Shown piece after piece: positions 7,996-15,100 of a stretch of DNA of 15,780 nt. Both the position numbers and the translations under genes were made by a program. The notes under the pieces are model-generated. The model was given only the letters and a program-made list of their open reading frames with translations. It was not told the origin of the DNA and did not search any database. Position 1 is the first letter of the stretch, and every line of letters begins with the position of its first letter. The DNA is from Fibrobacter sp. UBA1765. Its GTDB lineage: Bacteria > Fibrobacterota > Fibrobacteria > Fibrobacterales > Fibrobacteraceae. The stretch is taken from positions 1-15,780 of the forward strand of contig DCGZ01000058.1 in assembly GCA_002314675.1 (NCBI GenBank), given 5' to 3'.

Positions 7996-8850
7996 ATGCA
8001 GAATGAATTTGAAAACGCCCTAGAAGGTTTGCTGAATTTTAAGCATGTCGATCAGGAATCAGAAAAACACTATAACGAATTGTTTAGGAGTTTGATTTCT
8101 GCCTCTATGCAGATTTGCGGAGAAACAGATTATGCAGCCCTGGTTAATGAAAAAGCAAAAGCCGCAGAAGACAAGTATGGCGTAAAGATGGAAAACTCTG
8201 AAAACGAGAACGATCCTTACAAAAAGTTAAGGGAAGTTGTTCGCTTTGAAATGAGCCATGAATCCATTTTGAATGGCAAGGAACATGAACTTTGCTGCAC
8301 TGAATCCAATTTCAAGAATGCACTTGCCAAGTTCCGCAATGAACTTGAAAAAATTGTGCCGCAGTCTCAGCTAGAAGTTGTTGATTCCATGTCCCAGTCG
8401 CTTTATTCGGACTTTACGAACTTCTTTGTTTGCGCTTCGCTTGACATGATTGCTGACGCAAAGATTTATGCCATGAAGGAATTTCGCCCGTTGCAGTTGA
8501 ATGCCATGGGCAAGGAAGTTCGCACTTACGTGAATGTGATCAAGCAGCAAAATGCAAAACCGCAAAAATCGCAAACTGTTACGAACTGGTTCAAGAACGT
8601 AATGATTTTGCCTGCATTTTTGTTTAAAAAGCTCTATGGCATTAGCTTTGTAGAAATGTTTGAAGCAGAACAAAAGATTGTTGATGATGTTGCCCACTCA
8701 TTTAATGTTTTTCAGAAGAATATGGAAACATTTAGTGCAGGTGGCGAATATGTAATTCTTCAGCAGTTCCTGAGGGAACTGAAATTGGAAAACTGTTTTA
8801 CGGTTCGTCCAAAGGTTCAAAAATCAAGCAATGAACCTTTAGTCAACTAA
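7996..8850 (+). CDS. Uncharacterised cytoplasmic protein, largely helical
   Basis: I do not recognise this 284-residue protein. It has no signal peptide, CBM6 or sorting-like tail, unlike the enzymes on both sides, so it probably stays in the cell. The sequence is rich in Lys, Glu and Asn with regularly spaced hydrophobic residues, as in a helical protein. One stretch late in the protein (about residues 198-215, around NVMILPAFLFKKLYG) is hydrophobic but interrupted by lysines, so it is more likely a buried or amphipathic helix than a membrane span. The ATG at 7996 is chosen because AGGT lies six bases upstream. A TTG at 7981 is in frame and would add five residues, but has no ribosome-binding site. 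The next gene starts four bases after the stop, which suggests an operon of two. Codon use looks like that of its neighbours. Confidence 0.75.
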   Translation: MQNEFENALEGLLNFKHVDQESEKHYNELFRSLISASMQICGETDYAALVNEKAKAAEDKYGVKMENSENENDPYKKLREVVRFEMSHESILNGKEHELCCTESNFKNALAKFRNELEKIVPQSQLEVVDSMSQSLYSDFTNFFVCASLDMIADAKIYAMKEFRPLQLNAMGKEVRTYVNVIKQQNAKPQKSQTVTNWFKNVMILPAFLFKKLYGISFVEMFEAEQKIVDDVAHSFNVFQKNMETFSAGGEYVILQQFLRELKLENCFTVRPKVQKSSNEPLVN

Positions 8851-8854
8851 CTCT

Positions 8855-9256
8855 ATGAATGAAGATTTAAAAAATTTTCTTGGCAACATTGCAAGGAACC
8901 TCACGAGCAACGGCACGAGTTGCCAAATATCTTCGTTGAATGTTATTGCTGCCTTGTTAAATGCAAATGGTTTTTCCGCAATCAAAGAAAATGCAGATGT
9001 TGAAAAAGTATTAAGAAATGCAGAACAAGAATTTTGTAATGCAGGTGACTTTGAATCTGCAAATGCAATTACCTGCGTGTTGAGTGCATGCGGATTTACT
9101 GCAAGCGAAGACTTGCAAGCTCCAAATACAGTTCCTGGCCGCGCAAAGAGAATGCGTTCTTGGCTTGGTGTCAATGGAGTTTCTGGTACAGGCCATTTTG
9201 ATGATGGTGGTGGTTCACCAGAAAGTGGTGAAGGTCATTTCGGCTGGAACCGTTAA
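8855..9256 (+). CDS. Small uncharacterised protein with an internal repeat and Gly/His-rich C-terminus
   Basis: This 133-residue protein matches no family I know and has no signal peptide. Two segments resemble each other: residues 27-42 (SLNVIAALLNANGFSA) and 68-83 (SANAITCVLSACGFTA), identical at 8 of 16 positions, pointing to two copies of a helical unit. The last 30 or so residues are low in hydrophobics and carry two GHF motifs in a Gly/Ser/Glu-rich context (GTGHFDDGGG and GEGHFGW), ending in Trp-Asn-Arg. That part is probably flexible. The start codon is four bases after the stop of the previous gene and shows no Shine-Dalgarno, so it is probably translated by coupling. A strong terminator follows. 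The close spacing suggests the two proteins work together; their role is unknown. Confidence 0.65.
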   Translation: MNEDLKNFLGNIARNLTSNGTSCQISSLNVIAALLNANGFSAIKENADVEKVLRNAEQEFCNAGDFESANAITCVLSACGFTASEDLQAPNTVPGRAKRMRSWLGVNGVSGTGHFDDGGGSPESGEGHFGWNR

Positions 9257-9279
9257 ACAGCATTGATAACTTATCCATG

Positions 9280-9306
9280 GCATGTTCTTTTGGAGCATGC
9301 TTTTTT
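9280..9306 (+). terminator. Intrinsic terminator of the unknown two-gene unit
   Basis: GCATGTTC pairs with GGAGCATGC (8 bp, one G-T pair) around a short T-rich loop and is followed by six T residues. It lies 23 nt after the stop of the small protein gene and separates it from the beta-helix gene. Confidence 0.8.
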
Positions 9307-9320
9307 ATTTGCATAAAAAA

Positions 9321-9330
9321 TATTTTTGTA
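9321..9330 (+). promoter_or_regulatory. Putative core promoter of the beta-helix gene
   Basis: TATTTTTGTA is identical to the element at 104-113 and lies 37 nt upstream of the chosen start codon, immediately after the previous terminator. The palindromic operator found before GH43, GH27 and GH2 is absent here, so this gene may be controlled separately. Confidence 0.45.
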
Positions 9331-9367
9331 CTTGTAAATTGTTTTTTTTTTGAAGTGCGGGGTAGGA

Positions 9368-11980
9368 ATGCGTTTTCAGAAGAAGTTTGGTTTGATGGCA
9401 ATGTTTTTGTGTGGCATTGCAACTGCAGCGACTCAGGCAACATTTTATGTGGCTCCAAATGGAAGCGATGCTAGCAAAGGTACAAAAGACGCTCCTTTTA
9501 AAACCATTGCGGCAGCTCAAAAGGCCGTTCGCGCAATCAATGGTGCAATGACGGGCGATATTGAGGTTATCCTAAGAGAAGGTACTTATCAACTTACAAG
9601 TCCTGTAAATTTTACAGAGGCAGATGGCGGCCAGAACGGACATTATGTGCGTTACAAGGCTTTTGAAGGTGAGCATCCCTTGATTACAGGTGGCGTGCCG
9701 ATTACTGGCTGGTCATTGCATGATGAAAAGAACAACATCTGGAAAGCAGAAAATGTTGATGGACGTTTTCGCCAGCTTTATGTAAATAACAAGAAGGCTG
9801 TTCGTGCTTGCTTTCCAAATGTAGTTGCGGCAAATGACAAGGGTTTCGGTGGCTTTGACCACGATTTCGTGCGTCTCACCAAGGTGGATTCTACTGGTCG
9901 AGCATTTGATGTTTCTACGGATTATGTCAAGGATATCAAGAACATTGATAATGTTGAAATTCACTTGATGATTGCATGGTCCGAAAACATTCTTCGACTA
10001 GAAAGTGTCAAGAATATGGGGAATGGAACTTCAAAGCTTATTCCAAAGGACCCTGAACGAACAAAGCTTTTCCATCGTGCATACCCAATGCTTGGAACTG
10101 CATTCATGAGCAATCCTCCAAAGCAACAGGTATTCTACCTTGAAAATTCCTATGATTTACTTGATGCTCCTGGTGAATGGTACTTAGATGAAACTGAGCA
10201 TGTTCTTTATTACAAGCCTCGCGAAGGCGAAAACATGCAGCTTGCAAATGTTGTGGCTCCACGCTTGAACACTTTGTTCAATGTTCTTGGAAAAAATACG
10301 AAGAACAAGGTTGGCTACATGGCATTTGAAGGTCTCACCTTTGCTCATTCTAACTATTTGCGCCCAAGCGATGAAGGTTTCTTGGATTTGCAGGCTGCGA
10401 ATTTTAATGTAGATGTTCTTTCTGATCCTGAACGTGGTGGCCTTGGAACACTCAATAGCAATAAGTATTTGCTGTGGCGCCCAGATGCTGCCTTCCGTGT
10501 AGAAAATGCTCATCATTTTTTGGTACAAGGTTGCGTATTTTCTCAAATTGCAGCCACCGGCCTTGATTTTGTAAGTGGCACGAATGATGATATGATTCAA
10601 GGAAACGCTTTCTTTGAAATCGGTGCAGCTGGTATAATGATTGGCAAGTTTGCTCCTGATTCCTTGAGTGAAATTCATGAAGGTTACAATCCTTTGGATA
10701 AAGATGAAATTAGCACTCGCGATACGATCAAGAATAATCTTGTTACAAATGTTACCAATGAGCATCAAGGAGCTGTGGGTATTGGTGCCGGGTATCCTCG
10801 TTACATCGTAATTGAACATAACGAAGTTTCTTACACATATTATTCTGGAATTTCTGTTGGATTTGGCTGGACAAAAAAAGAAACTGCAATGACAAATAAC
10901 CATATTAACTGGAATAACATACACCATATATCTCGCTTACTCTGCGATTCCGGCCCAATCTATACACTCTCTAATCAGGGTACAGGTGGCGAAATTCAGC
11001 ATAACTATATGCATGATTATGGTGCCTCCAAGTATTCTGATTATTGGGTTCTCCCTATTTATTTGGATGAAGGCTCCAGTGGTTTTACTGTTAAGGAAAA
11101 TGTTTATAAAAATTCTCCAGATGGAATTGGACAAAACCAGGCCGGCACAAATACAATTCAGCAATCTAGTGGCTATTACAATGCCGAAGTTGTTGCTAAC
11201 GCTGGTATCGAAAAGGCCTTCCAGTATATTTTGAACATAAAGGAAATTCCGCAAGCTGACTTTTCTAACATTGTTGCTCAAGAACCGTTCAAGGTTCCGT
11301 TCGCAATTCCTGGTATTGTTGAAGCAGAAGACTATGACCTTGGTGGCCAGGGAGTTTCGTTTAGCGACAAGGACTTTGTAAATGAAGGTGGCGCATATCG
11401 CGATGATGGCGTTGATATTGTTGCTCTTGGCTGTGATGAAGCTGGCAAGAATTGCAAGGATGAATATGCTGTTGGCTATACAGCAAACGGCGAATGGCTT
11501 GAATACACTGTAAATGTTGCAGAAACGGCAAAGTATTATTACCGTGCAAATCTTTCAAGCGGCCTTGAAAATACAAGTATTCAGCTGCTTATAGATGGCA
11601 AGGCTGTAAGTGATACGATTGTTGTTCCGCAAGGTGAAAACTGGGATACCTATGGATTTGTAGAAGGCATTACTTCTGAAATTGAAAAAGGTGAACACAC
11701 GCTCCGCATTTTGATTACTGGTGGCTATGTGAATATCGATTGGGTCAAGTTTGCCGTAACGGAAGAAGGCTTGAATGGCATAGCCCACAATTACAATTTG
11801 AATCTTGATTACATGCATGCTGGGGTCTATAGTATATATACAGCAAACGGCAAACTTGTTGGAAAGTTGAACGCATTGAACGCCCGCGACGCTTTAGCTG
11901 TTGCTCGTGCAATTACTGCAGTTCCAGGAACATACTTTATCAAGTCCAAAGGAATTTCTTTCAAATTCCAAATTAAATAA
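9368..11980 (+). CDS. Secreted right-handed beta-helix enzyme, GH141-like, with CBM6 and C-terminal tail
   Basis: This predicted exported protein (870 residues) has a parallel beta-helix fold. It resembles GH141, a small family with reported alpha-L-fucosidase and endo-xylanase activities; which applies here is open. The ATG at 9368 is preferred to an in-frame TTG at 9350 because it gives a normal basic n-region (MRFQKK) and has GGGG five bases upstream. Residues 1-24 are the signal peptide. The helix domain (about 25-635) begins with TFYVAPNGSD and APFKTI, typical of such proteins. The PGEWYLDETEHVLYY segment near 270 and the later DSGPIYTL and PIYLDEGSSG segments resemble GH141-type proteins. 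CBM6 (about 640-795) is of the subtype seen in the GH5 protein, with a C-X6-C insertion. The tail occupies about 812-870. It stands alone between two terminators. A polysaccharide lyase of similar fold is a less likely alternative. Confidence 0.8.
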   Translation: MRFQKKFGLMAMFLCGIATAATQATFYVAPNGSDASKGTKDAPFKTIAAAQKAVRAINGAMTGDIEVILREGTYQLTSPVNFTEADGGQNGHYVRYKAFEGEHPLITGGVPITGWSLHDEKNNIWKAENVDGRFRQLYVNNKKAVRACFPNVVAANDKGFGGFDHDFVRLTKVDSTGRAFDVSTDYVKDIKNIDNVEIHLMIAWSENILRLESVKNMGNGTSKLIPKDPERTKLFHRAYPMLGTAFMSNPPKQQVFYLENSYDLLDAPGEWYLDETEHVLYYKPREGENMQLANVVAPRLNTLFNVLGKNTKNKVGYMAFEGLTFAHSNYLRPSDEGFLDLQAANFNVDVLSDPERGGLGTLNSNKYLLWRPDAAFRVENAHHFLVQGCVFSQIAATGLDFVSGTNDDMIQGNAFFEIGAAGIMIGKFAPDSLSEIHEGYNPLDKDEISTRDTIKNNLVTNVTNEHQGAVGIGAGYPRYIVIEHNEVSYTYYSGISVGFGWTKKETAMTNNHINWNNIHHISRLLCDSGPIYTLSNQGTGGEIQHNYMHDYGASKYSDYWVLPIYLDEGSSGFTVKENVYKNSPDGIGQNQAGTNTIQQSSGYYNAEVVANAGIEKAFQYILNIKEIPQADFSNIVAQEPFKVPFAIPGIVEAEDYDLGGQGVSFSDKDFVNEGGAYRDDGVDIVALGCDEAGKNCKDEYAVGYTANGEWLEYTVNVAETAKYYYRANLSSGLENTSIQLLIDGKAVSDTIVVPQGENWDTYGFVEGITSEIEKGEHTLRILITGGYVNIDWVKFAVTEEGLNGIAHNYNLNLDYMHAGVYSIYTANGKLVGKLNALNARDALAVARAITAVPGTYFIKSKGISFKFQIK

Positions 11981-12001
11981 TCCTCTTCTTAGAAAAAACT
12001 G

Positions 12002-12035
12002 TTGCCAGCTCCATAAAGGAACTGGCAATTTTTTT
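12002..12035 (+). terminator. Intrinsic terminator of the beta-helix gene
   Basis: TTGCCAG (12002-12008) pairs with CTGGCAA (12022-12028), and an inner TCC/GGA pair extends the stem. Seven T residues follow. It begins 21 nt after the stop codon of the beta-helix gene. Confidence 0.85.
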
Positions 12036-12051
12036 ATCCATGTTGGACATG

Positions 12052-12070
12052 TCTTGACAAATAGTCCATG
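12052..12070 (+). promoter_or_regulatory. Palindromic operator-like element, copy 3 (upstream of GH2), diverged
   Basis: TCTTGAC-AAATA-GTCCATG matches copies 1 and 2 at 16 of 19 positions. The right arm is intact, while the left arm has changed at its first three positions, so the dyad is weaker. It lies 67 nt upstream of the G of the TTTTTG core element, nearly the same spacing as at the GH43 gene. Similarity to the GH43 upstream region continues through the whole stretch to the core promoter. Confidence 0.55.
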
Positions 12071-12111
12071 AAGCTTTAAAAAATAATATTTGGAAAGCTT
12101 TTGAAAAAGGG

Positions 12112-12123
12112 TATCTTTTTGTA
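12112..12123 (+). promoter_or_regulatory. Putative core promoter of the GH2 gene
   Basis: TATCTTTTTGTA aligns with TATTTTTGTA of the GH43 promoter, with two extra bases in the T-rich part. It is 18 nt upstream of the start codon, and the GAGGA ribosome-binding site lies between. It fits TAnnTTTG with one mismatch. Confidence 0.35.
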
Positions 12124-12141
12124 GTAAAATATGAGGATTGT

Positions 12142-15100
12142 ATGACTAATACAAAAAAGATATTATCCTGTTTGCTTGCTTCTGCATTTATGCCAATTGC
12201 ATTACATGCGCAAGGCGATGAATGGAATGGTAATCCAACAAAGTTTGTTGTAAATACTCTCAAGCCGCATGTAACCTCGATGCCTTACAGTTCTGTAGAA
12301 GAAGCTGTTGCGGGGGAGCGCCGCCAATCGGAATGGTATCAGTCGCTTACCGGCACATGGAAATTCCATTGGGTAGAAAAGCCGGCCTTGCGCAATAACG
12401 TGTTCTTTCAAAGTGGCTACGATGTTTCTGGCTGGGATGATATTGCAGTACCTGGTTCCTGGCAAGTGCAAGGCTATGATCGACCGATTTACAGCAATGT
12501 GATTTACCCGTGGGCTAAAAATGATTGGATCGAACCTCCAACAGCACCAACAAACTTTAACCCTGTAGGCCATTATAAACGTACCTTCACAGTGCCAAAG
12601 GCATGGGATGGCAAGCGAATCCGTTTGCATTTTGAAGGTGTTGAATCTGCATATTACGTTTGGGTGAACGGCAAGTATGTAGGCTACAGTGAAAACTCCT
12701 TTACAGACCATGAATTTGACGTTACCGATCTTTTAAAGTCTGGCGAAAATGATATTGCCGTACAGGTTTTCCGTTGGTGCGACGGCTCCTGGATGGAAGA
12801 CCAGGACTTTATCCGTCTTTCTGGAATTTATCGTGATGTGTATTTGTATGCAACTCCGAAGACTCATATCCAGGATTTTCAGATTGACGCAACTCTTGCA
12901 AGCAACTATACCGATGGTATTTTAAAGACCCGTGTTTGGGTTGATAATTTTGGTACGGCAGATGAAAGTGGCTATTCCGTAGAACTCAGCATGTATGATG
13001 AAAATGGTGCGGCCGTACTTTCTAATAAAAAAGAAAGCGTCGCTACAATCGGCAAGGGTGGCGAAAAGGATGTTATGTTCAACATTCCTGTCTCTGCACC
13101 AAAGTTATGGTCTGCCGAAGCTCCAAACCTTTACACCGTTGTACTTGAATTAAAAAATTCAAAGGGCGAAACCGTACAAATTGAAAGTAACAAGGTAGGC
13201 TTTAGGCGTGTTGAATTGAAGAAGGATGCCCAAGGCATTACACGCTACTATATCAATAATCAGCCAATCAAGTTCCGTGGTGTTGACCGTCATGAAATTG
13301 ACCCGGATAAGGGCCGTGTAATGACCTACGAACGCATGGAAGCCGACGTTATTTTGATGAAGCGCTTTAACATTAATGCACTCCGCATGAGTCACTATCC
13401 CAATGACCCTCGCATGTACGATATTTGCGACAAGTATGGCATTTATGTTATTGACGAAGCTAACGTAGAATCCCATGGCGCAAATACTAAGTTGCCAAAG
13501 AGCAGTAACGATTGGCGAGCTGCTGCCGTAGAACGCATGACTTCCATGGTGCAGCGTGACAAGAATCATCCTTGCGTAGTGTTGTGGTCCTTGGGAAACG
13601 AAGCCGGTAATGGCGATGTCTTTGGCTCTGAACGAGACGCTGCGCATTGGGCCGATTCTACCCGCCCTGTACATTATGAAGGCGACTGGAACAATGCCGA
13701 TGTTGCAAGCTGGATGTACTTTGGCCCTGGTGCAGTAAGTGGTTATAGGGATAACAACAAGCCTATCATGCTTTGCGAATATGAACATGCCATGGGCAAT
13801 AGCGTAGGCGACTTGCAGGAATACATGGATGCATTCTATGCCAACCCACGTTCCTTTGGCGGATTTATTTGGGACTTTATCGACCAGGGCTTACGCCGTG
13901 ATGGAGGCAAGTTCTTTAACTTCGGTGGACTCTGGGGCGATCAGCCAAATGATGACAACTTCTGTGCCAATGGCCTTGTGTTTCCGGACCGTAAAATTCA
14001 ACCAGAAATTTGGGAAGTAAAATACCAGTACCGCAACATCGTTGTTCGTGATGTGGATGTTTCGAAGGGCAAGGTTTCCATTGAGAGCCGCTTCAACTTT
14101 GTAAAGATAAGTGACGTTGCCGATGGCTTCTGGCTTTTAAAGGAAGACGGCAAAATAATAAAGCAAGGCCGCATTGATGGTTCAAAGCTCAGTTTCGATC
14201 CATCGACAGCCAAGGAAATTACAATTGAGCTCCCGAATATTGAACCGAAGGCTGGTTCTGAATATTACCTGGATCTTGACTTTAGGCTTAAAAAGCCGAC
14301 TCTTTGGGCTAATGCAGGCTTTAGCATTGCAACAGAACAGTTCCGTTTGAACCTTGGCGAAGGGGATGCTCCTCGCATTGATATCAGTTCCTTGAAAGGT
14401 CACAAGGTTACGCGCAGTACCGATGCGTTTACTGTAACAGGGAACGATTTCGAGGTCCGAATCGACCAGAAGAATGCTGTGATTGCAAGCTATGTGCTTG
14501 GTGGCGATACGCTTATCAAGGATGGCCCTGTGCCGAATTTTTGGCGTGCCCCAAATGATAACGACAAGGGCAATGGCATGGAAAAACGCTGCGCACCATG
14601 GCGTTATGCAGGTTCAAAGCGTTCCATAAAGAGTGCTACCGTTACAGAAGTTTCTCCGCAAGAAACGAGGGTGTTCTTCCAGGTAGATTTGCCGGAAGCA
14701 GGGTCTTCTAGACTTGGGCTCACCTACACAATTTATGGTAGCGGCGATATTCTTGTAGATTATACGCTTTTCCCTGATGCTGGCCTTTCTGAAATTCCAA
14801 ACATCGGTACGCTCATTACCTTGCCTGGTGGTTATGAAAAGGTTCGCTGGTATGGTCGTGGCCCTGATGAAAACTACGTAGGCCGTAACCGTGGAAGCTT
14901 TATGGGTGTATATGCAACCGTAGCAGATTCCATGACCGTGCCATATATGGAAATAGGTGAAACTGGGCAACGAACCGACGTAAAGTGGGCTGCCCTCACA
15001 AATGAAAAGGGCAAGGGCCTGCTTGTTGTGGGTTCTCCAAGAATGGAATTCAGTGCGCAGCACTACACGCCGGAACAGCTTACAAATGTAAAGCTCCCTT

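Noticed and set aside
9350..9367. TTG at 9350 as the start of the beta-helix gene
   Set aside because: It would put a Cys/Gly-rich segment before a good signal peptide and has only a T-run upstream. The ATG at 9368 has GGGG upstream and a basic n-region.
13159..13788. Long minus-strand open frames opposite the GH2 barrel, and similar ones opposite GH5 and the beta-helix gene
   Set aside because: They are antisense shadows of genes with clear catalytic motifs and have no start signals of their own.
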